Below, in pieces: positions 16,603-23,960 of a stretch of 64,000 nucleotides of DNA; the stretch's first letter is position 1, and each line of letters begins with the position of its first letter. The notes beneath the pieces are model-generated. The model was given only the letters and a program-made list of their open reading frames with translations, was not told the origin of the DNA and made no database searches. The DNA is from JAKZVK01 sp965248255 (GTDB taxonomy: Bacteria > Acidobacteriota > Terriglobia > Bryobacterales > UBA6623). The position numbers and the translations under genes are program-made. The stretch spans positions 1,364,001 through 1,428,000 of the forward strand of contig CBDFIW010000004.1 of assembly GCA_965248255.1 (NCBI GenBank), read 5' to 3'.

Positions 16603-17441
16603 ACGCGGCTTGGTGGCTGGCCAACTTGTGGGATTACAGCCTGCAGGCTGCGCTGCTGGTACTGGCGGGCGGTTTGCTGTTGGACGTGTTTCGCATTCGG
16701 GATCCGCGCGTCCGCCTGGCGTACTGGCAGGCTTTACTGGCGGCCTGTTTCTTGCTGCCCTTCGTTCAACCTTGGGAGACCGTAGCGTCGATTCCGTACT
16801 CGATAGGCTTGGCTGGAGCCGCCGTTGCCGGTGGCGATCGGGCATCGTGGCGTTTCGATGAACTATTGGTCCTCGTGCTCCTGGCCGGTTTCGTGTTTCG
16901 ACTGCTCTCGATGTCGATCGGGCTGGTCCGGCTGCGGCGGCATCGCTCCGAAGCCCGGCTGTGGGGGGAAGCTCCCTCTTGGGTCGCCGCCATGGAATCT
17001 CATATCGGCGTCAGGTCGCAGATCCGGATTTCGCCTAGTCTCGATGGCCCGGTGACTTTTGGCTTGCGGCGGCCGGTGATTCTTCTCCCCGCGCGATTCG
17101 AGCGGATGTCGAGGCAAATCCAAGAGGCGATTGTTTGTCATGAGCTTCTGCACGTTCGCCGAAAGGACTGGGTGTGGAGCTGCTTGGAGGAGTTGGTCCG
17201 TAGTATGTTCTGGTTCCATCCAGCGATGGCCTGGCTGGTGGGACGCATTCAACTGGCGAGAGAGCAAGTCGTGGACCGATCGGCCGTTCAATCGACGGGA
17301 TCTCGGGATGCGTATCTCGAGGCCCTGCTGGAAATCACCAAGGGCCGCCTACGACCCGTCGCCGCGCCGGCTTTTCTGCGGCGCCGGCAACTTGCTCAGC
17401 GCGTAGAACTGCTACCTATTGAATCCCGCAAATTATTATGA
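16599..17441 (+). CDS. M56 (BlaR1-type) metalloprotease sensor, 5' half of an IS-split M56-TonB gene
   Basis: Membrane metalloprotease sensor with N-terminal transmembrane helices, then the zinc motif CHELLHVRRKDW near residues 184-195, and WFHPAMAWLVGRIQLARE downstream. The ORF ends at residue 280, seven codons inside the IS630 element. Removing the IS (17419-18512) and one TA copy joins residue LLP to REDSMSHLRF and continues in frame to 18948, giving one 417-residue protein: M56 domain, a membrane-spanning SLSAILALLLAAGYFAATTF segment, and a TonB C-terminal domain. Such fusions are common in Acidobacteriota. The 5' half keeps its active site but loses the periplasmic part. Confidence 0.88.
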   Translation: MNAAWWLANLWDYSLQAALLVLAGGLLLDVFRIRDPRVRLAYWQALLAACFLLPFVQPWETVASIPYSIGLAGAAVAGGDRASWRFDELLVLVLLAGFVFRLLSMSIGLVRLRRHRSEARLWGEAPSWVAAMESHIGVRSQIRISPSLDGPVTFGLRRPVILLPARFERMSRQIQEAIVCHELLHVRRKDWVWSCLEELVRSMFWFHPAMAWLVGRIQLAREQVVDRSAVQSTGSRDAYLEALLEITKGRLRPVAAPAFLRRRQLAQRVELLPIESRKLL

Positions 17442-17447
17442 CACTTT

Positions 17448-18002
17448 TTGACAGTGTGGAGCATCTATATATGTATGGGCAACCCCAAAGGTGTGAAGCG
17501 GGATTTCAAGGCGCTGGAGAAGCGCCGTTTCGAAGCGATGCGGCTGCTCCACCAAGGCCACAATCAGTCCGAGACGGCGAGACGGCTGAACGTCGCTCGC
17601 CAAACCGTCAGTGAGTGGCGGCGGCAATACCGCGAGCAGGGTGCGGCCGGACTCCGCCAGGCCGGGCGCGCCGGACGCAAGCCGCTCCTCGATGCCGCAC
17701 AACGCGAACGCCTGACGTCGCTGCTGCTGGAAGGCCCGGAAGCCCACGGCTTCCCAACGCCCCTGTGGAGCTGTCCGCGGGTGGCTCGGCTGACCGGAGA
17801 CGAGTTCGGGGTCGCATACCACGCAGGCCACGCCTGGAAGATCCTGCGAGCGCTCGACTGGAGCCCGCAACGCCCGGCCGGAAAGGCGCGCGAGCGCAAC
17901 GAAGAGCGGATCCGCACCTGGAAGCGCAAGACCTGGAAGCGCATTAAAAAAAAGCCCAAAACGAAGGCCGTACGCTCGTCTTCATCGACGAAAGCGGATT
18001 GA
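17448..18002 (+). CDS. IS630-family transposase, N-terminal ORF (helix-turn-helix part)
   Basis: 184 codons. Residues 25-65 hold the helix-turn-helix (HQGHNQSETARRLNVARQTVSEW), followed by the RQAGRAGRKPLLDAAQ linker and a second winged-helix region (RLTGDEFGVAYHAGHAWKIL). At 17946-17953 an A8 run followed by G precedes the point where the catalytic frame takes over. A -1 slip there fuses this ORF to the next, giving 347 residues over 17448-18490 and restoring the first catalytic Asp (FIDESGLSQ). Without slippage it ends in a non-family tail. Confidence 0.88.
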   Translation: MTVWSIYICMGNPKGVKRDFKALEKRRFEAMRLLHQGHNQSETARRLNVARQTVSEWRRQYREQGAAGLRQAGRAGRKPLLDAAQRERLTSLLLEGPEAHGFPTPLWSCPRVARLTGDEFGVAYHAGHAWKILRALDWSPQRPAGKARERNEERIRTWKRKTWKRIKKKPKTKAVRSSSSTKAD

Positions 18003-18490
18003 GTCAGAAGCCGCATCGCTGCCGCACCTGGGCGCCACGTGGCCAAACACCGGTGCTGCAGTTTAACTTCAACTGGGAGAAGCTTTCCGTCTCGGCGGGG
18101 CTGACGCTGCGTAACTTCTACTTCCGGCTCTATCCCGGTGCGATCGGCAAAGAGCAAGTGACCGACTTTCTCAAGGCGTTGGTACGTCATATCGATCGCC
18201 CGCTGCTGATCGTCTGGGATCGGCTGCCGGCGCACCGTAGCCGCCTGGTGCAAGAGTTCATCGAACTCTCCGAAGGCCACATCGCAACCGAGTACTTGCC
18301 ACCCTATGCGCCGGAGTTGAATCCGGTGGAATACATCTGGGCTTACTGGAAGCAGCACGAGTTGCCGAACGTCTGTCCGAAAGACTACGGCGAGCTGAAC
18401 GAGCGGGCCCGCAAGGCACTCCGCCGCATGTACCGCAAACCGCGTTTGATCACGGCCTTCTGGAAACAGTCTTCTCTTTGTTTTGACTGA
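17999..18490 (+). CDS. IS630-family transposase, C-terminal ORF (DDE catalytic part)
   Basis: 163 codons from a TTG that is probably not a real start; the protein is best read as the -1 frameshift product with the preceding ORF. The DDE_3 core is visible: first Asp in FIDESGLSQ (just upstream in this frame), second in LLIVWDRLPAHRS, and Glu in LPPYAPELNPVEYIWAYWK. It ends near the right inverted repeat. Confidence 0.88.
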   Translation: MSQKPHRCRTWAPRGQTPVLQFNFNWEKLSVSAGLTLRNFYFRLYPGAIGKEQVTDFLKALVRHIDRPLLIVWDRLPAHRSRLVQEFIELSEGHIATEYLPPYAPELNPVEYIWAYWKQHELPNVCPKDYGELNERARKALRRMYRKPRLITAFWKQSSLCFD

Positions 18491-18525
18491 CTCTATATTA
18501 TGCGGGAGTCAATAGGGAGGATTCG

Positions 18526-18948
18526 ATGTCGCATTTACGATTCACATGTTCTCTGAGCGCTATTCTGGCGCTGCTACTGGCGGCAGGCTATTTCGCCGCG
18601 ACCACGTTCCCGCTCCGCGCCAGCGCGCAGAAGGATCAAGCGGGTTCCGACGAAGGGGTTTACCGGGTTGGGGAAGACGGCACCAAGCCTCCGAAACTCA
18701 TCAAGAAGGTCGAACCCGACTACACCGAAGAAGCGCGCGATGCCGGACTCGAAGGCACCGTGATACTATCCGTGATCGTCGGACCGGATGATTGGGCCCA
18801 CGCTATCCAAGTCGAGCGGAGCCTCGGGATGGGGCTCGACGAACAAGCCATCGACGCCGTCGAGCAGTGGCGTTTCGAGCCCGGCATGAAGAAGGGCGAG
18901 GCCGTCGCGGTCAGGGCTACGATCGAAGTCAATTTCCGCTTGTACTGA
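18526..18948 (+). CDS. TonB C-terminal domain protein, 3' half of the IS-split M56-TonB gene
   Basis: 140 residues from an ATG behind GGGAGG with 5-base spacing, so it could still be translated on its own. One transmembrane segment (LSAILALLLAAGYFAATTF) is followed by a TonB C-terminal domain (IKKVEPDYTEEARDAGLEGT, VERSLGMGLDEQAIDAVEQW, RATIEVNFRLY). Upstream codons back to the IS edge at 18515 are in frame with the M56 half (REDS before the Met), showing both belonged to one gene. In the intact fusion this domain would lie in the periplasm; whether it energises a receptor or serves as a sensor module is unknown. Confidence 0.85.
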   Translation: MSHLRFTCSLSAILALLLAAGYFAATTFPLRASAQKDQAGSDEGVYRVGEDGTKPPKLIKKVEPDYTEEARDAGLEGTVILSVIVGPDDWAHAIQVERSLGMGLDEQAIDAVEQWRFEPGMKKGEAVAVRATIEVNFRLY

Positions 18949-18956
18949 GAACCCTC

Positions 18957-19064
18957 TTGCCGAGCCGCGACCGTAAGGGAGCGTTGATCAGCGTCGGAGT
19001 CGGATAAGCGGTCGAACTGCCATACCGCGATCGTCAACGCTCCCTTACGGTCGCGGCTCGGCAA
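18957..19064. repeat. 31-base perfect inverted repeat between convergent genes
   Basis: Left arm 18957-18987 and right arm 19034-19064 are exact reverse complements (core GAGCCGCGACCGTAAGGGAG) around a 46-base loop. It sits between the convergent TonB-domain gene and the barrel gene and could act as a bidirectional terminator, though there is no T-tract. The core resembles the outer edges of the 14.5 and 52.3 kb elements, suggesting one REP-like family. Confidence 0.7.
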
Positions 19065-19080
19065 AGAGCGAATCAGTCGC

Positions 19081-20193
19081 TTAAAAACTCCACCGCAAGC
19101 TCGAATAGCTCACATGGGCGTGGTAGTTCTGGTCGCCGATGAAGCGCTCGCTGTAGCCGTAGTACTGCCAACCAAGGTTCCACGACAAATGCTCGTGCAG
19201 CGTGACCGAGACGCGCGCCGAGGGCGACTGATAGGTGAGCGGGAAGCTATTGAAGAAGTTCGTTCCGTCGAAACTGAAATTCGGGTAGGTCGGCTCCACA
19301 TCGGATGCGAAGCTCGGTCGGCCGCGGCCGTCCCCCGTGTCCTTCGAGGGGTTGTAGGCGAGGTACACGCTGAGCCTCTTGCGCGGCTGCAGGCGGGTGC
19401 TGAAGTACACCGTGTGTAGGTTCATGGTGTAGAAGCTGCGGCTCTCGGCCGGGGTCTCGCCCTCGGGGAAGAAGTTGAAAATGCCCGAGGCGGTGTCGAG
19501 TTCGAGCTTGGCATAGCCGCCGTCGAGGGTGAGCTTGCCGCCGGGGTGCGCCCAGGAGCCGTTGAACCCGTAGTGGCGGCTGGTCGTGCTGTGGTTGATC
19601 AACATTGCTGAGTTGTCGTTCTCGCGGCTCTTGAAGCTGCCGCCCAGCAGGAAGTCGTTCTTGCGCCACTGCACGCGGACGGTCTCGGAATGGAACTCCC
19701 GGTCGCTGCGGGGCGTGAACGGCAGATCCGCCTCGCCGAACTCGGCATCGAACGACACTCGCAGCTCCGGCCGCGGCCGCCAGCGAAAACCGCCCACCCC
19801 GGAGTTGATGTCGCTGCTCTGCTCGAACAGCTCACCCACGAAGTCAAAGCCCGTCGTGAAGAAGTTCTCTCGTGATTGAATCCGCCGCCGTGAGAAGCGA
19901 TACGCACCATAAAGCCCGAACTTGCGGTGCGCTCGGAAGTTGACTTCGCTTGCGTTTGAGATATGCCGAATCCCTAGATGCTCGAAGTCCTGAAACTGGT
20001 TGGTGAAGGCGGTGACTTCGACGAAAGCCGAGTCGCCGCTGATGCGTGTGTTGTTGACCGAGGTGGTATTGCTGACGGTCCAGTGGTCCGTAGGCATGAA
20101 AGTGACGGTGAAGTCGCCCTTACCCTGCTTGCGCTGCGCACCGCCCACGATGAAGGTTTGGCGAAAACTTGACAGGCTCAGGTCTGAGTTCAC
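19081..20193 (-). CDS. MtrB/PioB-like outer-membrane barrel, C-terminal part (frameshifted gene)
   Basis: 370 codons reading as alternating beta strands (FTVTFMPTDHWTVSNTTSVN, then YGAYRFSRRRIQS, LNLGWQYYGYSE type segments) ending in the aromatic C terminus SYSSLRWSF typical of outer-membrane barrels. It has no signal peptide: its 5' end is the continuation of the ORF ending at 20190. Restoring one T near 20218-20222 makes ASGNRNFILSEDIAAVNSDL and a single 676-residue barrel (19081-21110), close to MtrB (about 700). The neighbouring decaheme cytochrome supports a porin-cytochrome conduit role. Either a decayed gene or a sequencing error. Confidence 0.75.
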   Translation of the reverse strand: MNSDLSLSSFRQTFIVGGAQRKQGKGDFTVTFMPTDHWTVSNTTSVNNTRISGDSAFVEVTAFTNQFQDFEHLGIRHISNASEVNFRAHRKFGLYGAYRFSRRRIQSRENFFTTGFDFVGELFEQSSDINSGVGGFRWRPRPELRVSFDAEFGEADLPFTPRSDREFHSETVRVQWRKNDFLLGGSFKSRENDNSAMLINHSTTSRHYGFNGSWAHPGGKLTLDGGYAKLELDTASGIFNFFPEGETPAESRSFYTMNLHTVYFSTRLQPRKRLSVYLAYNPSKDTGDGRGRPSFASDVEPTYPNFSFDGTNFFNSFPLTYQSPSARVSVTLHEHLSWNLGWQYYGYSERFIGDQNYHAHVSYSSLRWSF

Positions 20194-21110
20194 CGCCGCA
20201 ATGTCCTCCGATAGGATGAATTACGATTGCCGCTGGCATACACATAGCGGCCCTGAAAACCGATCTTGTGCTCATTCTCGGTCCGAATCGCGACGGAGGT
20301 GACGGGGGTGTTGCCGTGGATCGGCTCGTTTCTTTGCAAGCTTTCGGCCGGCTGCACATTCGGGGAGAGGGACCCGAATAGCGAGCCGTCGCCGTAAACC
20401 GTATCCTCCTTGTAGTTGTCGAGCGCCTGCATGAACGTGATGGCGAGCCCGGCCACGCGCGTATCGAAGCTGGCGCGGTACTGGTTGTTCTGGCGGCGCA
20501 GATCGCGGGTCAGGCGCAGAAAGTTCTCGTTGCGGAAAGCCCCGAAGTCCCGGTTGATTCCCTCCGACCCGAACCCGGGGCCGGTTTGCGAGTTCCGGTC
20601 ATAGCCCAATAGGACTTCGAATCGCGAGTCGGGGAACAGCCTGAGGTCGTGGTTCTGAAAGGTGCGCTCGGACCACTGGCCGCGTTCGCCGCTCCACAAC
20701 GCCGGGAGCCGGTTGAAGAATCGGTTGACGCGAAGCTGCATGCCGTAACGGAACCAGCGGTTCTTCTCGATCTCAAGCCGAGTGAACTGGTAGGGATCTT
20801 CTCCCTGCCCCATCGTGTGGAAGGACAGGTTGTCGATCAGCGTCGCTTTGCCCTCCTTCGCGTTGATGCGCAACTGCCCCTCGAACAGCCGCACTCCGCT
20901 TCCGAAGTTGACACTGCTGCGGTAGACGTCGTGGTTGCCGCTGACGTCGCTCATACGGTACCCGACCTCGAACGAATTCGAGATGGTGTAGTCGCCCGTC
21001 TCCTCGATCTCGTCCGGCAGGTCGGGCGTAGGCGTGACGAGAGGCTGCGCCCGCGCCAGCGTCACGACCAGGATGGAAACCAATCCAAAAGTGAGGAAGC
21101 GGGTCTTCAT
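20190..21110 (-). CDS. MtrB/PioB-like outer-membrane barrel, N-terminal part (frameshifted gene)
   Basis: 306 codons with signal peptide (FGLVSILVVTLARA) and then beta-strand repeats (TISNSFEVGYRMSDVSGNHD, SRFEVLLGYDRNSQTGPG, YRASFDTRVAGLAITFMQAL). The last residues RRTLRR are off-frame, and the expected strand continues in the next frame (see the C-terminal part). The ATG at 21110 overlaps the cytochrome stop (ATGA 21107-21110), so the barrel and decaheme cytochrome are translationally coupled. I do not see the N-terminal CxxC reported for MtrB. Assignment as an MtrB-like partner rests on context, length and barrel character rather than a motif. Confidence 0.75.
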   Translation of the reverse strand: MKTRFLTFGLVSILVVTLARAQPLVTPTPDLPDEIEETGDYTISNSFEVGYRMSDVSGNHDVYRSSVNFGSGVRLFEGQLRINAKEGKATLIDNLSFHTMGQGEDPYQFTRLEIEKNRWFRYGMQLRVNRFFNRLPALWSGERGQWSERTFQNHDLRLFPDSRFEVLLGYDRNSQTGPGFGSEGINRDFGAFRNENFLRLTRDLRRQNNQYRASFDTRVAGLAITFMQALDNYKEDTVYGDGSLFGSLSPNVQPAESLQRNEPIHGNTPVTSVAIRTENEHKIGFQGRYVYASGNRNSSYRRTLRR

Positions 21111-22075
21111 CGTCGGAAGAGGAAGTCGGCGTTGGAGCCGTGAATCCTCGAATGGCAGGTCACGCAGTTCTGAAATTGTGGCTGCGAGAGGTCATGGAAG
21201 CGCCGGCCCGGGCTGGGAATGCGGCCCAATCGAGGCCCAAACCCGACCACGCTGTTGTGACACTCGAGACAGAGCGTGAAGACCGCGGGCCGCTGGAGGA
21301 GCCTCGGATTCGTGCTGCCGTGCGGGTTGTGGCACATCGGGCAGCCCTCGACCCGAACCGGCGGGTGCTCGTGCACGAACGGACCGCGCTTGTCGGTGTG
21401 GCATTTGAGACAAGGCAGGTCGTTGCCGAAGCCGTGCGACACCATGCGCGGAGATTGCGCGATGCCCCAGGTCGCCATTGGCGAGCCGTGTGGGTTATGG
21501 CAGTCGGTGCAGTCGATGGCGCCTTCATTCACGCGGTGCTTGAACGGCAGGTCGAAGCGCGCGCGGATCTCAATGTGGCAGGCGTAGCAGACATTCCCCT
21601 GCTTGTCGGCCAACAGGAAGCGTCCCTCTTGCGAGCCGTGAATGGAGTGGCAGTTGATGCAGCTCACCTCGGCGGTCGAGTGCGACGAGCGGCGGATATT
21701 CATCTTGCCGAAGTCCTTGGCGTGACACGCAAGGCATTCGGTGAGCACTTCGTTCGGCTGCAGCAGGGGAAATCGTCGGATCTTCGACTTGTCGCCCATG
21801 CCCTTGACGTGCAGCCCGCCGGGACCGTGGCAGCCCTCACACCCGGTGCGCTCCGGGGGCTCTTTGCCCGCGGCGATCGACTTGAAGTGCGGATTACGGT
21901 GGAAGCTTTGCCAGAGATCCTGATGACACGCCTTACAGACCGTGCTGCTGATGTAGTTGTTCGGCTCGGCGGGCTCCTGGGCGGCGGCCAAGCCTGGACA
22001 GAGCAGGAGCAAAGACAGCAGTAGCAGCGGCCTGAGCTTCCTATGTAATGAACGAGCTAGCGGCAACCCCGACAC
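21107..22075 (-). CDS. Decaheme c-type cytochrome (MtrA/DmsE-like)
   Basis: 322-residue periplasmic multiheme cytochrome with signal peptide (LLLLSLLLLCPGLAAA). I count ten CxxCH heme sites: CKACH, CEGCH, CLACH, CINCH, CYACH, CTDCH, CLKCH, CPMCH, CLECH, CVTCH. Length and heme count match MtrA/DmsE (about 330 residues, ten hemes). With the coupled barrel gene downstream it would carry electrons across the outer membrane, either outward to minerals or inward from a donor; direction is unknown. No outer-surface cytochrome or CymA-like quinol oxidase is next to it in this window. Confidence 0.92.
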   Translation of the reverse strand: MSGLPLARSLHRKLRPLLLLSLLLLCPGLAAAQEPAEPNNYISSTVCKACHQDLWQSFHRNPHFKSIAAGKEPPERTGCEGCHGPGGLHVKGMGDKSKIRRFPLLQPNEVLTECLACHAKDFGKMNIRRSSHSTAEVSCINCHSIHGSQEGRFLLADKQGNVCYACHIEIRARFDLPFKHRVNEGAIDCTDCHNPHGSPMATWGIAQSPRMVSHGFGNDLPCLKCHTDKRGPFVHEHPPVRVEGCPMCHNPHGSTNPRLLQRPAVFTLCLECHNSVVGFGPRLGRIPSPGRRFHDLSQPQFQNCVTCHSRIHGSNADFLFRR

Positions 22076-22304
22076 CCCCCCGCGGCAGCGGCTCTCTCAC
22101 AGTCATGCGGCCGTGAGCCGACCCCCCGATAACACCACTACGATCGGCCCCAGTTCGGAACTGCCAGCTCACCCCTCACGGAAAGCTGTTGCCGACCCCA
22201 CTCAACCGGAATGGAGAAGCAATGATAACGCACAAAGCTGTCCGACACAAACAATTCATCCTTGAAAGTCCTTATACAGTCTTGCTGCACTCGCTCACTT
22301 AGCG

Positions 22305-23669
22305 TTAAGCACCTTCCCCAGGCACCGCGACGCGGAGCGAAATCCCGTCTTGGGTTTGCGCGCCGCCGATCTTGGCAAGTACAAGGACATCGCCTGAGGG
22401 CACGTCGGGCACGGTTACCACGATTTGGTACAGTCCCACGAAGCCTGAGAGACCCGCAAAGGCCGGCACTACCTCGACGTCACCAAAACAGATTCTAACG
22501 TCCTCCACCGTGGTAGACGTGACTCCCGGTTCTAAGACCTGGCCGGGCAACATACCCACCGGGACAGCGGGAGCCGTTTCCCCGAAGCCGGTACCGAACA
22601 GCGAGACGACATCCCCGGACCTCGCCTCGCGGAACGCCACGCCGGGTATCAGGTCAGGCGCTCCGACTAGCGTGCCGTCCAAGTGAACCGCCGCCAGTGG
22701 CTGGGGATCCAGCGTGCGAACCAGCGGGAAGAAGGTAGGCGAAAACGCCTGGTGCATAACCATCACCGGAGCACTCTGGCCCTCCGCCGTTTCCACCTCG
22801 ACCGTCACCATCCCGGCTACACCCTTGGCATTCGTTTCAGGCACCACGAAATTGACCTGATCGAAAGGTTGGCCGATATCCGCCGAATCGCCAACGAACG
22901 AAATAGAGGCCGGTTGACCGTCGTACAAGACTCGTGTGCCGCCGAGTGTGGTCGGCGCGACCCCGTCGACGAAGGCGTCGTTCCAGTCAAGAGTCACGTC
23001 GGTCAAATCGACGCCGACAACTGTGGCAAAAGTGTTGGACGAGAACCCCTGGTCAGCAGAGAAGGTATTGCTCTGAATCGCTCCGCCCTCGCTGATCGTG
23101 GGTACGACCGGCGGCGCGGCGGGGTTGATCTCAAACCGCTTCAGGTGGATGCGGTCGCCGGTGGAACGTCCGTCTCCGTTGGCGGCATTGGCAGCCACGT
23201 ACATCGTGATCGTGCCGACGTCGGCGGGCGGCGGGGTCCATTCGAAGTCGAAGACTCCCGGTGCCTTGGCGAAGTTGTGAGTCAGGTATTGGACGCCGTT
23301 CGTGGTATTCACGAAGGCCGAGGCATCGGCCGGGGCGAGGTTGCCCGCCTGTTCGTTGCCCGGGTCACGAGCGCTGAGCTGGAAGCCATAGAACACACCT
23401 GCCGCGTCGGTGATCTGGAGCCGAAGCGCCTGCGGTACGCCCGGACTGTACGTCGGTCCGTCAGGGAAATTGATCGAAAGCTGGTTTGAGTTTCCAAACA
23501 AGCTTCCCGTATCCCTCATGTGACATCCCGAGTCCCAACAGGTTGACTCACCCGGTGCTCCTGTTCTTGCCGGGGGAGGCGCCGAAAAGTAACCGACGAT
23601 AGCGACCGGGAGGACGCTGGAGGCAATCAGAAATCTGCTGAAAAGTGAAAGGGCCCTGCGGTTTCGCAT
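22305..23669 (-). CDS. Secreted Reeler-like (choice-of-anchor V) protein with Solibacter-type C-terminal domains
   Basis: 454-residue secreted protein. After the signal segment (FLIASSVLPVAIVGYFSA) comes a Reeler-like domain starting APGESTCWDSGCHMRDTGSL and running to about residue 170 (ending KRFEINPAAP). The remaining half contains two related beta domains (SNTFATVVGVDLTDVTLDWN; SGDVVSLFGTGFGETAPAVP) like the duplicated C-terminal region described for Solibacter (TIGR03437). The usual CxxCH of such N termini is here CX4CH (CWDSGCH), which some cytochromes c3 use for heme. It lies downstream-facing from, and 229 bases before, the decaheme operon on the same strand. Function unknown. Confidence 0.75.
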   Translation of the reverse strand: MRNRRALSLFSRFLIASSVLPVAIVGYFSAPPPARTGAPGESTCWDSGCHMRDTGSLFGNSNQLSINFPDGPTYSPGVPQALRLQITDAAGVFYGFQLSARDPGNEQAGNLAPADASAFVNTTNGVQYLTHNFAKAPGVFDFEWTPPPADVGTITMYVAANAANGDGRSTGDRIHLKRFEINPAAPPVVPTISEGGAIQSNTFSADQGFSSNTFATVVGVDLTDVTLDWNDAFVDGVAPTTLGGTRVLYDGQPASISFVGDSADIGQPFDQVNFVVPETNAKGVAGMVTVEVETAEGQSAPVMVMHQAFSPTFFPLVRTLDPQPLAAVHLDGTLVGAPDLIPGVAFREARSGDVVSLFGTGFGETAPAVPVGMLPGQVLEPGVTSTTVEDVRICFGDVEVVPAFAGLSGFVGLYQIVVTVPDVPSGDVLVLAKIGGAQTQDGISLRVAVPGEGA

Positions 23670-23960
23670 GAACTACTCCTCGGGCCGAATGGCATGAACT
23701 GCCACTCACCGATCGGGTGTTACCGCGTTCCCTTTCCCCGGTGCCGACCCCTTGGGATGCAGACGCCACAGTCATCGGCAGGGTTACGGGTTACTCGTTT
23801 TTTTTCGCTCTTGAGCGTGCTCATTCATGTATGTTCCAACCCTATCGCGATAGTCCGCCTTGGAGACTATCCCACCGGGACCGATCTTTTCCGAAACCGC
23901 TAGGCACTGCCGGTCGTATGATTAGTTCGAAGGTCCGGGAAGCCCGGCCATCACCCGATC

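Larger units (their letters stand above)
17419..18512 (+). mobile_element. IS630-family element, copy 1 (1094 bp)
   Basis: Ends are TTGAATCCCGCA on the left and TGCGGGAGTCAA on the right, imperfect inverted repeats, flanked by a TA duplication (17417-17418 and 18513-18514), the typical IS630/Tc1 target. It carries two overlapping ORFs for one transposase. A second copy of the same length and encoding identical proteins lies inverted at 32949-34042, so transposition was recent. Excision restores the M56-TonB reading frame. Confidence 0.95.
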
